Shown here in pieces: positions 1 through 7,747 of a stretch of 64,000 nucleotides of DNA (positions are counted from its first letter, which is position 1; every line of letters begins with the position of its first letter). The stretch comes from CAWIJK01 sp963836375 (GTDB lineage: Bacteria; Actinomycetota; Acidimicrobiia; Acidimicrobiales; RAAP-2). The notes below the pieces were generated by a model, which saw nothing but the letters and a program-made list of their open reading frames with translations, did not search any database and was not told the origin of the DNA. Location of the stretch: assembly GCA_963836375.1 (NCBI GenBank), contig CAWIJK010000004.1:434001-498000 (forward strand), given 5' to 3'. The translations under genes were made by a program, and so were the position numbers.

Positions 1-279
1 CGAGACGACGAAATCGGCCCCCTGGGCGGTGCGCGAGATGGTGCCGGGGACGACCACCCCTTCGAGGCGGAAGGTGGTGGTGCCGAGACTCGACCTGTGG
101 GCCACCGCCTGGTCGACCGTGTCGAAGTAGTTGAGCGAGCTGCCGAGGCCCTCGACCAGCAAGAAGACCAGCGCCGCCCCGAGGACGGCGAACACGAGGG
201 CGAGCCGCAGCCGGTGACGCGGCCCCGGCCGTCGGGGACGCTCCCCGGCCCCGGTGGTGCTCTCGGCCAACACGGTCAC
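1..279 (-). CDS. ccmE: Cytochrome c maturation protein CcmE (partial, C-terminus beyond window)
   Basis: The first 93 codons of a periplasmic heme chaperone that receives heme from CcmABCD and passes it to the CcmF/H lyase. Visible are a short basic cytoplasmic N-terminus, one membrane anchor at about residues 25-47, and the start of the OB-fold (residues reading FRLEGVVVPGTI, then QGADFVV). The heme-binding His of the HxxxY motif would lie beyond the left edge. The GTG start overlaps the ccmD stop as GTGA, so the genes are translationally coupled. The assignment rests on gene order plus the anchor and beta-strand pattern. Confidence 0.85.
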   Translation of the reverse strand, partial: MTVLAESTTGAGERPRRPGPRHRLRLALVFAVLGAALVFLLVEGLGSSLNYFDTVDQAVAHRSSLGTTTFRLEGVVVPGTISRTAQGADFVVS

Positions 280-440
280 CGCGGGTTCCTCTCGGGCGCC
301 TCGGGACCGCCGGCGCCGGGCGGGTCGCCGGCCCCAGCGGCCACCGCCCGCTCGAGCCGGCGGCGGCGCAGGACCAGGCTGAGCGTGTAGCAGAACAGGA
401 CCACGAAGGTGACCACGTAGCCGGCGTCGACGTAGCTCAC
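276..440 (-). CDS. ccmD: CcmD-like small membrane protein
   Basis: A 54-residue protein with one hydrophobic helix (about residues 8-24, ending LSLVLRRRR) and a Gly/Pro/Glu-rich cytoplasmic tail. CcmD is a short single-span protein that helps release holo-CcmE from the CcmABC complex. It is too divergent to name by sequence alone, but its size, topology and position between ccmC and ccmE make the call solid. It starts at a GTG overlapping the ccmC stop (GTGA) and ends in the same overlap with ccmE. Confidence 0.8.
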   Translation of the reverse strand: MSYVDAGYVVTFVVLFCYTLSLVLRRRRLERAVAAGAGDPPGAGGPEAPERNPR

Positions 441-1207
441 CGGGTCCCCCCGGTCGGCTCGGGCACCGCCAGGCCGGTCGGCTCCGCCGGGGCGGAACCC
501 TCGGCCCGGCGCTCGGCCAGTGAGATCTCCAGCTCCTCGTCGCCGACCTTGTCGCGCAGGACCTCGATGCGGTAGCGCACGGCAACCATCCAGGTGAACA
601 CCAGGGCCATGGCGATGAACCCGAGCAGGAACGTCCAGGCGATCGACCCGTGCACGTAGAGCTTGAGCTCGGGGTTGAGCACGGTCCCGGACTGGTGGAG
701 GGTCTGCCACCAGTCGACCGAGAAGTGCACGATGGGCACGTCGATGAGCGCGATCAACGCCGCCACCGAGCAGCGCTTCGCCCGGACCTCGGGGTCGGCG
801 GGGACCCGCCGCAGGGCCAGGTAGCCGAGGAGCAGGATCAAGAGCAGGGCGGTGCTGGTCAGCCGGGCGTCCCAGGTCCACCACACGCCCCAACTGGGCC
901 GGCCCCAGATCGACCCGGTGGCCAAGGTGAGGGCGCAGAAAACCACCCCGACCTCCACCGCGGCGGCGGTCAGGCGGTCCCAGAACAGCGAACGGGTCCG
1001 GCGCCACAGGTAGAGCAGGCTCGACAGCGCGGCCAGCCCCCCGGCGCAGTAGAGGGCGACGAAGGCCACCGGCGGGTGGATGTAGAGCAGGCGGACCAGG
1101 TTGCCCTGGACCCGATCCGGCGGGGTCACCCACAGGCCGAGCCAGACGGTGGCCGCCGTGGCCACGACGGCGCCGACGCCCACGACCCGCACCCAGGTGG
1201 TCGTCAC
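437..1207 (-). CDS. ccmC: Heme transporter subunit CcmC
   Basis: A 256-residue polytopic membrane protein with six predicted helices that loads heme onto CcmE. The tryptophan-rich heme-handling signature is clear (GVWWTWDARLTS, about residues 101-112), with conserved periplasmic His residues on either side, YIHPP at about residue 45 and PIVHFS at about 160. The GTG at 1207 overlaps the ccmB stop as GTGA and is preferred over upstream codons. The C-terminal 30 residues are an extra Glu/Pro-rich tail. Confidence 0.93.
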   Translation of the reverse strand: MTTTWVRVVGVGAVVATAATVWLGLWVTPPDRVQGNLVRLLYIHPPVAFVALYCAGGLAALSSLLYLWRRTRSLFWDRLTAAAVEVGVVFCALTLATGSIWGRPSWGVWWTWDARLTSTALLLILLLGYLALRRVPADPEVRAKRCSVAALIALIDVPIVHFSVDWWQTLHQSGTVLNPELKLYVHGSIAWTFLLGFIAMALVFTWMVAVRYRIEVLRDKVGDEELEISLAERRAEGSAPAEPTGLAVPEPTGGTR

Positions 1208-1872
1208 GACGCCTCCTGGAGCGGCCCGTAGAGGGCGATACCCACCACCAGGTAGACGGCGGCGAAGACGCCCAGGATCTTGAGCCACTGCGTGCCCGAG
1301 GACACCGGACCGCTGAGCGCCGCCGACCAGGCCCGCGACCCGGCCAGCAGCACCGGGGCCACGATCGGCAGGATGAGCAGGGGGAGCAGTGTCTCGCGCA
1401 CCCGCAGCCCGGCCGACAGCGACCCGTAGATGACCCCGGCGCACGACAGGCCGATGGTGGCCAGGACCGAGGCGACCACGGCCAGCCAGACCGTGTGCAG
1501 GCGCACGCCGAAGAACACCGTGAGGCCGGCGAAGAGCACCAGCTGCAGGACGGCCAGCTGGATGCCCAGGGCGGCCGCCTTGCCCAAGAAGATGCCGGCC
1601 GGGTCGATCCCCGAGAGGCGCAGGCCGTCGCGGGTGCCCTCCCCCGACTCGATGGCGAAGCTCCGTTGGGTGGCGAGCACGGTCGAGAACAGCACGGCCA
1701 GCCAGAACAGCCCGGGCGCCGCGGCGCGCAGGACACCCGGGCCGGGCCCGAGGGCGAAGGCGAACAGGACGAGACAGAGGAGCGCGAAGGGCAGCACCTG
1801 CCACAGGGCGACCCACGAGCGGGCCTCGATGCGCAGGTCCTTGCCGGCCACCAGCAACGCGTCACGCAACAT
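1204..1872 (-). CDS. ccmB: Heme exporter protein CcmB
   Basis: A 222-residue membrane protein, the usual length for CcmB, with six hydrophobic segments and the typical N-terminus (KDLRIEARSW). It forms the ABC permease partner of CcmA, whose ATP hydrolysis drives release of holo-CcmE. The ATG overlaps the 3' end of ccmA by 11 bases, and its stop overlaps the ccmC start, so ccmA to ccmE form one tightly coupled unit. Confidence 0.92.
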   Translation of the reverse strand: MLRDALLVAGKDLRIEARSWVALWQVLPFALLCLVLFAFALGPGPGVLRAAAPGLFWLAVLFSTVLATQRSFAIESGEGTRDGLRLSGIDPAGIFLGKAAALGIQLAVLQLVLFAGLTVFFGVRLHTVWLAVVASVLATIGLSCAGVIYGSLSAGLRVRETLLPLLILPIVAPVLLAGSRAWSAALSGPVSSGTQWLKILGVFAAVYLVVGIALYGPLQEAS

Positions 1873-2584
1873 TTACGCCCTCCGTGCCGAGCGCGCTCAG
1901 CACCGGCCGACGGCCACCGGGCCGGCCCCCGGTCACCTGGCCCCCCGACATCGTCACGACCCGGTCGGCCAGCGGCACCGCCAGGTCCGGCTCGTGGGAC
2001 GACAGGAGCACGGCGGCGCCGCCGGCCGCCGCCTCGGCCACCAGTTCGCCCAGCAGGCGCCGGGCCCCCGCGTCGAGCCCGGCGTGCGGCTCGTCGAGCA
2101 GCCACAGCTCGGGGGCCCGGGCCACGAGGGCGGCCAGCGCGACCCGGCGGACCTGGCCGGCCGACAGCCGCCCGACGGTGGTGCGCCCGAGGCGTCCCAC
2201 CAGACCGAGCCGGACCAGAGCCGGCGCGGCGGCCGCCGCGGGGAGCCCGGCCGCCCGCACGGCGAAGCGCACGTTCTCGGTCGCCGTCAGCTCGTCGTAG
2301 AGCGGGGCGGCGTGGCCCAGCAGGCCGACCCGCCGCCGGACGTCGGCCCGCTCGTGACGCAGGTCGTGGCCGAGCACCTCCGCCTCGCCCGAGGTGACCG
2401 CCAGGAGGCCGGCGCAGGCCCGCAGCAGGCTGGTCTTGCCGGCCCCGTTCGGGCCCACGACGACCACCACCTCGCCCGGTGCGACGGTGAGGTCGACGCC
2501 GGAGAGGGCGGGGAACCGACCGGCGAGCGCGACGGCGGCGTGGAAGTGGACTGCGGGGGCTGGGGCCATGGCCTTCGGGGCCAT
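1862..2584 (-). CDS. ccmA: Heme exporter ATP-binding protein CcmA
   Basis: A 240-residue ABC ATPase of the cytochrome c maturation system. Walker A is GPNGAGKTS at about residue 40, the signature is the degenerate LSAGQVRR, and Walker B reads LWLLDEP. The signature variant and position next to ccmB separate it from other transport ATPases. Two in-frame ATGs (2584 and 2569) are possible starts; the first is given. It lies 44 bases downstream of ccdA. Confidence 0.92.
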   Translation of the reverse strand: MAPKAMAPAPAVHFHAAVALAGRFPALSGVDLTVAPGEVVVVVGPNGAGKTSLLRACAGLLAVTSGEAEVLGHDLRHERADVRRRVGLLGHAAPLYDELTATENVRFAVRAAGLPAAAAAPALVRLGLVGRLGRTTVGRLSAGQVRRVALAALVARAPELWLLDEPHAGLDAGARRLLGELVAEAAAGGAAVLLSSHEPDLAVPLADRVVTMSGGQVTGGRPGGRRPVLSALGTEGVNVA

Positions 2585-2628
2585 GCTACGGGGGCACGGC
2601 GGCCCGAATCCAAGCGGGTCGCCGCTCC

Positions 2629-3573
2629 TCAGCTGCTGGTGAGGCGGTGCAGGCCCAGGTGGTTCAACAGGTCGGAGAACTGGGCCGACAGCCAGCCCAG
2701 CTGGCCGGCCACCAACAGGGCCCCGAAGGCCACCAGGATCCCCCCGGCCACCAGGTGGACGACCCATAGGCGGTGGCGGGCCCGGGCGTAGAGGGCGGTC
2801 AGCCGGCCGAAGGCCAGGCCGGTGACCAAGAAGGGGACTCCGAGGCCGAGCGAGTAGGCGAACAAGAGGAGCACACCGCCCCCCAGGCTCGAGCGGGTGG
2901 CGGCCAGGCCGAGTACCGCGGCGAGGACCGGCCCGATGCACGGGGTCCAGGCGAAGGCGAAGGCCATGCCCATGACCGGGGCGGCCCAGGCCCCGAGGGC
3001 CGAGGGGCGGACCTCGAAGCGGCGTTCGCCCAGCACCCGCCCGAGCGCCCCGGCCCGGCCGGCCCCGAGGCGGCCCCAGAACGAGGCCGGCAGGCCTCCC
3101 ACCAGCAGCACCAGGCCGAGGGCCACCACCACCGCGCCGGCCACCGTGGTGAGGGCCTGCTTGTGGGTGCCGAGCAGGTGCCCCAGCCCCGAGGCGGCCG
3201 CCCCGAGGGCCACGAAGACGACGGTGAACCCGGCGATGAACAGCCCGATGCCCCCGAGGAGCGGCCCGAGCGGCGGCCCGGGGGCCGGGGCCCCGTCCCC
3301 AACGTCCCCGGCGGCGCCCGCCGGCGCTGTGGTGCCCTCGACGGTGTCGAGGGCGCCGGCACCGACGGCGGTGCCCGGGCCCCCGGGGACGCCGGCGGCG
3401 ACCGCCTGGGGCTGGCGGGCCGGGCGGGCCTCGAGTTCGGCCGCCGAGAGCCCGCTCACCATCGACACGTACCCCGGCACGAGGGGGAGGACGCACGGCG
3501 AGAGGAACGAGAGGATGCCGGCGCCGAAGGCGGCGAGCACCCCGAAGAAGTTGGCGGTGATGGCGGCCGTCAC
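2629..3573 (-). CDS. ccdA: CcdA/DsbD-like thiol-disulfide transmembrane protein
   Basis: A 314-residue membrane protein that carries reducing equivalents across the membrane to keep apocytochrome CXXCH thiols reduced. The two redox cysteines sit in typical settings: SPCVLPLVPGY near residue 27 and TPCIGPVLA near residue 211. Compared with usual CcdA (about 230-250 residues) there is a low-complexity Ala/Gly/Pro insert of about 60 residues between the first and second helices. It is the first gene of the maturation operon seen here. Confidence 0.9.
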   Translation of the reverse strand: MTAAITANFFGVLAAFGAGILSFLSPCVLPLVPGYVSMVSGLSAAELEARPARQPQAVAAGVPGGPGTAVGAGALDTVEGTTAPAGAAGDVGDGAPAPGPPLGPLLGGIGLFIAGFTVVFVALGAAASGLGHLLGTHKQALTTVAGAVVVALGLVLLVGGLPASFWGRLGAGRAGALGRVLGERRFEVRPSALGAWAAPVMGMAFAFAWTPCIGPVLAAVLGLAATRSSLGGGVLLLFAYSLGLGVPFLVTGLAFGRLTALYARARHRLWVVHLVAGGILVAFGALLVAGQLGWLSAQFSDLLNHLGLHRLTSS

Positions 3574-3626
3574 TGCGGGGGCCCGGGCCTAGGGGACGCA
3601 GCGAGCACTGCCGCCCCGGGTGGCGC

Positions 3627-4598
3627 TCAGCGGAGCTGGCTGGCGAGCAGGGCCATGTCGGCCTCGACCATCATCGTGACCAGCCCGGGGAAGTCCACGT
3701 CGCGCTCCCAGCCCAGCGTGGCGCGGGCCTTGGCCGGGTCACCCACCAGCAGGTCGACCTCGGCCGGTCGCAAGAACCGCTCGTCCACGACGACGTGCTG
3801 CTCCCAGTCCAGGCCGGCCGCCGCGAAGGCCAGCTCGCACAGCTCGCGCACCGAATGGGTCTCACCGGTGGCCACCACGAAGTCGTCCGGCTTGTCCTGT
3901 TGGAGCATGAGCCACATGGCCCGTACGTAGTCGGCGGCATACCCCCAGTCGCGCTGGGACTCGAGGTTGCCGAGGGGGAGCTTCTCGTCCAGGCCGGCCG
4001 CGATGCGGGCCACGCCGTGGGTCACTTTGCGGGTCACGAACTCGAGACCGCGGCGCGGCGACTCGTGGTTGAAGAGCATCCCCGACGACGCGTGGAGACC
4101 GTAGCTCTCGCGGTAATTGACGGTGATCCAGTGGCCGTAGACCTTGGCCACCCCGTAGGGGCTGCGGGGGTAGAAGGGCGTGGTCTCGGACTGGGGGACC
4201 TCTTGGACCTTGCCGAACATCTCCGAGGAGCTGGCCTGGTAGAAGCGGATCTCGGGGTCGACGGTGCGGATGGCGTCGAGCAGCCTGGTCACCCCGAGGG
4301 CCGTGGTCTCGCCGGTGAGCACCGGCTGGCTCCAGCTGGTCTGGACGAAGGACTGGGCGGCGAGGTTGTAGACCTCCTCGGGCCGGTGGTCCCGCAGCAC
4401 GCTGATGAGCGAGACCTCGTCGAGCAGGTCGCCGGCGACGAGATTGAGGCGGTCCTGGATGTGCGAGATCCGCTCGAAGTTGACGGTGCTCGACCGGCGC
4501 ACCATGCCGATGACCTCATAGCCCTGCTCCAAGAGGAACTCGGACAGATACGAGCCGTCCTGGCCGGTCACCCCGGTGATGAGCGCTCGCTTCGCCAT
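3627..4598 (-). CDS. gmd: GDP-mannose 4,6-dehydratase
   Basis: A 323-residue short-chain dehydrogenase/reductase of the extended type converting GDP-mannose to GDP-4-keto-6-deoxymannose, the first step to GDP-fucose, GDP-rhamnose or perosamine. It has the NADP site GVTGQDGSYL (residues 9-18), SSSEMFG near residue 125, and the catalytic pair Tyr148/Lys152 in YGVAK. The ATG at 4598 is chosen because a GGGAG ribosome site precedes it. No second enzyme for a finished sugar lies nearby; the divergent neighbour is a glycosyltransferase. Confidence 0.95.
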   Translation of the reverse strand: MAKRALITGVTGQDGSYLSEFLLEQGYEVIGMVRRSSTVNFERISHIQDRLNLVAGDLLDEVSLISVLRDHRPEEVYNLAAQSFVQTSWSQPVLTGETTALGVTRLLDAIRTVDPEIRFYQASSSEMFGKVQEVPQSETTPFYPRSPYGVAKVYGHWITVNYRESYGLHASSGMLFNHESPRRGLEFVTRKVTHGVARIAAGLDEKLPLGNLESQRDWGYAADYVRAMWLMLQQDKPDDFVVATGETHSVRELCELAFAAAGLDWEQHVVVDERFLRPAEVDLLVGDPAKARATLGWERDVDFPGLVTMMVEADMALLASQLR

Positions 4599-4682
4599 CG
4601 CGTCGATCTCCCTGCGTTGTCGTTGCTGTGGGGCTCGGGGTGGGCCGGGCCCGGCGCCCGACGGGGCCCGGCGGCGCCTCCC

Positions 4683-4688
4683 ACGGTA
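4683..4688 (-). promoter_or_regulatory. Candidate -10 element for gmd
   Basis: On the minus strand this reads TACCGT, a TAnnnT match that would give a leader of roughly 78 bases before the gmd ATG and its GGGAG site. No convincing -35 is visible. Confidence 0.35.
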
Positions 4689-4785
4689 CCTCACCACCCA
4701 CCTCGGGCCGCCACGGCCGGCCCCGGCGGCGACCGGCTCGGGGCCGGGCCGACGGGGCGGGGGGTGCGACGGCGTGACCGCGCCG

Positions 4786-4791
4786 TAGGGT
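4786..4791 (+). promoter_or_regulatory. -10 element of a leaderless promoter (glycosyltransferase)
   Basis: TAGGGT ends 7 bases before the ATG at 4799, so transcription should begin at or next to the start codon. It also argues for 4799 rather than the in-frame codon at 4790. Confidence 0.55.
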
Positions 4792-4798
4792 GCCCCGC

Positions 4799-5881
4799 AT
4801 GGTGACGGCGGCGATCGTGTCGTTCCGCCTGGGGGGCACCGACGGGGTCTCGGTGGAGTCGGCCAAATGGGCGCGCGCCCTCGCGGCGCTCGGCTTCGAC
4901 GTGACCACGGTGGCCGGCGAGGGCGCGGCCGACCACCTGGTCCCCGGTCTGGCCATCGGCGCCCGGCGGCCGCCCGGCGACGACGAGGTCCGCGCCGCCC
5001 TGGCGGGAGCGGCGCTGGTCGTCGTCGAGAACCTGTGCTCGCTGCCCCTCAACCCGGCCGCCGCCGCGGTCGTCGCCCGCTGCCGCCGGGGACGACCGAC
5101 GGTGCTCCACCACCACGACCTGGCGTGGCAGCGTCCGCACCTGGCTCACCACCCGGCCCCGCCCGACGACCCGGCCTGGCGTCACGTGACGATCAACGAC
5201 CTGAGCCGGCGCCAGCTCGCCCGGCGCCAGATCGCGGCACGCACCGTGTACAACACGTTCGACCCCGACGTCGGCGGCGGGGACCGCGACGGCACCCGCC
5301 GGGCCCTGGGCGTGCCCGAGGGCCGCCGGCTGGTGCTCCAGCCGACCCGGGCCCTCCCCCGCAAGAACGTGGCCGGTGGGCTGGCGGTGGCCGAGGCCCT
5401 GGGGGCCACCTACTGGCTGCTCGGCCCGGCCGAGGACGGCTTCGGCCCCGAGCTCCGACGGATCCTGGCCTCGGCCCGGGTGCCGGTCCTCCACGGCCCC
5501 GGGCCCGGCGGTGCCGGCGCCGACGTGCTCGACGCCTACGCGGCCTGCGACGTGGTGGCCCTGCCGTCGACCTGGGAGGGCTTCGGCAACCCGACGGTCG
5601 AGTCCGCGGTGCACCGGCGCCCGCTCGTCGTCGGGCCCTACCCGGTGGCGGCCGAGCTGGCCGCCTTCGGCTTCGAGTGGTTCGGCCTCTCAGAGCTCGG
5701 GCCCCTCGCCGCCTGGCTCGACGACCCCGACCCCGCCCTGCTCGACACCAACCAGGCGGTGGCCCGCCGTTGGTTCAACGTGGCCGACCTGCCGGGCCGC
5801 CTGGCCGCCGTCCTCGACGGCCTTCATGTCCGGGGGTGGAGCGGCCCGGGGGGCTCAGGGGCCCTGCGGGCCGACGGGTAG
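4799..5881 (+). CDS. GT-B fold glycosyltransferase, family 4-like
   Basis: A 360-residue soluble glycosyltransferase. The N-terminal half begins with a typical acceptor-domain opening (AIVSFRLGGTDGVSVESAKWA), and the C-terminal half carries the donor-binding EX7E motif (EGFGNPTVE, about residue 260) plus the family-4 pattern LPSTWEGF. Donor and acceptor cannot be told. The divergent gmd suggests a GDP-deoxyhexose donor, but that is only context. There is no ribosome site; a TAGGGT hexamer 7 bases upstream fits leaderless translation from the ATG at 4799. Confidence 0.8.
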   Translation: MVTAAIVSFRLGGTDGVSVESAKWARALAALGFDVTTVAGEGAADHLVPGLAIGARRPPGDDEVRAALAGAALVVVENLCSLPLNPAAAAVVARCRRGRPTVLHHHDLAWQRPHLAHHPAPPDDPAWRHVTINDLSRRQLARRQIAARTVYNTFDPDVGGGDRDGTRRALGVPEGRRLVLQPTRALPRKNVAGGLAVAEALGATYWLLGPAEDGFGPELRRILASARVPVLHGPGPGGAGADVLDAYAACDVVALPSTWEGFGNPTVESAVHRRPLVVGPYPVAAELAAFGFEWFGLSELGPLAAWLDDPDPALLDTNQAVARRWFNVADLPGRLAAVLDGLHVRGWSGPGGSGALRADG

Positions 5882-5884
5882 CCT
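5879..5884 (+). promoter_or_regulatory. -10 element overlapping the glycosyltransferase stop codon
   Basis: TAGCCT starts with the TAG stop codon of the upstream gene and ends 8 bases before the TetR ATG at 5893, consistent with a leaderless regulator transcript. Confidence 0.45.
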
Positions 5885-5892
5885 CGCGGGCC

Positions 5893-6564
5893 ATGAGCGC
5901 GGCCGTTCGACCCGGGACCACCCGCCAGGGTGGGTCGCCCGACGACCCGCCGGTGCGGCGGCTGTCGGCCGGCGAGCGCCGCCAGCAGCTCTTCGCGGTG
6001 GCCCTCGAGCTGTTCGCCGAGCGCGGCTACCGGGCCACCACCATGGACGACATCGCCGAGGCCGCCGGGGTGACCAAGCCCCTCGTCTACCAGCACTTCT
6101 CGTCCAAGCGCGCCCTGTACCTCGAACTGGTCGACTCGGTGTCGGCCGAACTGTTGGCCGCCATCTCCGAGGCGGCGGCCCGGGCCGAGGGCCCCCGCCA
6201 GCAGGTCGAGCTCGGCTTCGCCGCCTACTTCACGATGGTGGTGACCCACCAGGCGGCGTTCCGGCTCCTCTACGGGCGCGACGACGCCGACGACCAGGAG
6301 CTGGGCGACGCGCTGCGCCGGGTGGAAGACGCCATCGCCGAGGCCATCGACCCACTCATCGACGCCGGCCTCGAGGCGGACCACCGGCGGTTCCTGGCCT
6401 ACGCGGTGGTCGGGATGGCCGAGGGGGCGAGCCGCCAGTGGCTGGCCACCCCACGGGGGTCGCGCAACGGCGGGGGTCCGGGGGCCGAGGCCGAGGCGGC
6501 CCGGCTGGCCACCCGGGTGGCCGACCTGGCCTGGGCCGGCCTGCGCTCGGTCCACGCCGACTGA
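5893..6564 (+). CDS. TetR/AcrR family transcriptional regulator
   Basis: A 223-residue one-component regulator. After a disordered stretch of about 25 residues comes a canonical TetR helix-turn-helix (FAERGYRATTMDDIAEAAGVTKPLVYQHFSSK split around residues 42-71). The C-terminal half is an all-helical ligand-binding and dimer domain. The effector is unknown. It begins 11 bases after the glycosyltransferase, but a hexamer overlapping that gene's stop suggests its own promoter. No palindromic operator is obvious nearby. Confidence 0.9.
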   Translation: MSAAVRPGTTRQGGSPDDPPVRRLSAGERRQQLFAVALELFAERGYRATTMDDIAEAAGVTKPLVYQHFSSKRALYLELVDSVSAELLAAISEAAARAEGPRQQVELGFAAYFTMVVTHQAAFRLLYGRDDADDQELGDALRRVEDAIAEAIDPLIDAGLEADHRRFLAYAVVGMAEGASRQWLATPRGSRNGGGPGAEAEAARLATRVADLAWAGLRSVHAD

Positions 6565-6595
6565 CCCCGGCGCCCACTGGGCCCCGGGGCGCCGG

Positions 6596-7144
6596 TCAAG
6601 GCGCCCGGCCGGCCAGGCAGAGCAGCCGGGTCTGGTCGTCGGCCCCGGCCGGGGGCTCGAGGGCCGGGCCGAACCCGCCCGGGGAGCGGATGGCGTCGCC
6701 GGCGCCGGCCAGGAAGGTCTCGACGTGGCGCACCGAGGCGGGGTCGAGCCGCTCGTCGACCCCGGCGGCCCGGGCCAGGTCCCAGGTGTGCACGAGGGTG
6801 TCGGCGCACACCATGCGGCCGACCACGTCGCCGAAGGGCATCTCGCCAAAGCGTGCGGTGACCGCCCGGTCCCGGACCTCGGGGTCGCTGACGGCCGCCA
6901 GCATCGCCGCCGACGCCTCGTCCCAGGCACCGGCCAGGTCGGCGTCGGCCCCCACCTCGTGGGGCTCGGGGCCGCCGGCCATGGCCAGCACCCGGCGGTG
7001 GGTCAGCACCACATGGGCGGCGACGTCCCGGGCCGTCCAGTCCGGGCACGGCGACGGCGCACCCCAGCGATCGGCGGGGACGGCGGCCAGGACGGTGGCG
7101 AAGCCGCGGGCGACGCTCCGGTAGCGCTCGGCGGGGTCGGTCAT
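6596..7144 (-). CDS. TIGR03086-like DinB/MDMPI-fold metal-binding protein
   Basis: A 182-residue four-helix-bundle protein of the mycothiol-dependent maleylpyruvate isomerase N-terminal type. The N-terminal CPDWTARDVAAHVV block and the VHTWDLARAAG block carry the His ligands normally used for a divalent metal (H44 and H118 region). Such proteins usually lack a known substrate; some act in thiol-dependent isomerisation or S-transfer. TACGCT ends 6 bases before the ATG, so the transcript is probably leaderless. Convergent with the TetR gene. Confidence 0.8.
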   Translation of the reverse strand: MTDPAERYRSVARGFATVLAAVPADRWGAPSPCPDWTARDVAAHVVLTHRRVLAMAGGPEPHEVGADADLAGAWDEASAAMLAAVSDPEVRDRAVTARFGEMPFGDVVGRMVCADTLVHTWDLARAAGVDERLDPASVRHVETFLAGAGDAIRSPGGFGPALEPPAGADDQTRLLCLAGRAP

Positions 7145-7150
7145 CGTCTC

Positions 7151-7156
7151 AGCGTA
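7151..7156 (-). promoter_or_regulatory. -10 element of a leaderless promoter (MDMPI-like gene)
   Basis: Minus-strand TACGCT ends 6 bases before the ATG at 7144. Confidence 0.5.
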
Positions 7157-7186
7157 CCGCCCGCCTCCGCTCCGACCCGAGGGGCA

Positions 7187-7747
7187 TCAGAGTCGCGCGG
7201 CGAGCTCACGGCACAGCCCCCACAGCTCGAGGGCGCAGCCCACGTAGACCTCCTCGTCGCGCCCGGCCGGGTCGGCGACGTCCTCGTCGGCGTGCAGTTC
7301 GACCGAGGCCAGGTCGAGGGCGTCGAGGCGCACGGACAGCGGGGCGGTTCCGGGGTCCAGCTCGGCGCACAGCCGGCGGATGGTGGCCGTGCGCCCGGCG
7401 GCTCGGGCGTGGTGGCGGCGCACGTAGCGGACGTGGTCGGCCTCCATGGCCACCACCAGGTCGGCCCGGTCGAGGTCGGCGTCGGTCAGCTGGTGGCTGC
7501 GGTGCCGGCCGACCGGGGCGTCGGCGAGCTGGTCGACGGCCACCAGCGCGGCCCGGGTGCGCAGGCTCACCGGCTGGCCGTCGACGGCGTGGGTCCCCGC
7601 GGTGGCCACCTCGACACCCAGCCCCCCGACCTCGGACAGGTACTGGAGCATGAAGCCGGCCATGACCGAGCGCGCCGCGTTCCCGGTGCACACCACGAGC
7701 AGGCGGACCCCCGGCGGCGGGCCGCCGGGGACGCCGCCCGGGGTCAC
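7187..7747 (-). CDS. Low-molecular-weight protein-tyrosine-phosphatase family protein
   Basis: A 186-residue phosphatase-fold protein. The phosphate loop CTGNAARS has the CX5R form (Cys20, Arg26). The general-acid aspartate is expected in the C-terminal DPAGRDEEVY segment, the usual DP position. Actinobacterial relatives act on phosphotyrosine or, in arsenate reductase-like members, on arsenate. The GTG start overlaps the stop of the upstream membrane protein as GTGA, so the two are co-translated and may act together at the envelope. Confidence 0.85.
   Translation of the reverse strand: MTPGGVPGGPPPGVRLLVVCTGNAARSVMAGFMLQYLSEVGGLGVEVATAGTHAVDGQPVSLRTRAALVAVDQLADAPVGRHRSHQLTDADLDRADLVVAMEADHVRYVRRHHARAAGRTATIRRLCAELDPGTAPLSVRLDALDLASVELHADEDVADPAGRDEEVYVGCALELWGLCRELAARL

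Noticed and set aside
4599..4798. A riboswitch or small RNA in the gmd/glycosyltransferase gap
   Set aside because: The region is GC-rich low-complexity DNA; I see promoter-like hexamers but no conserved RNA motif.
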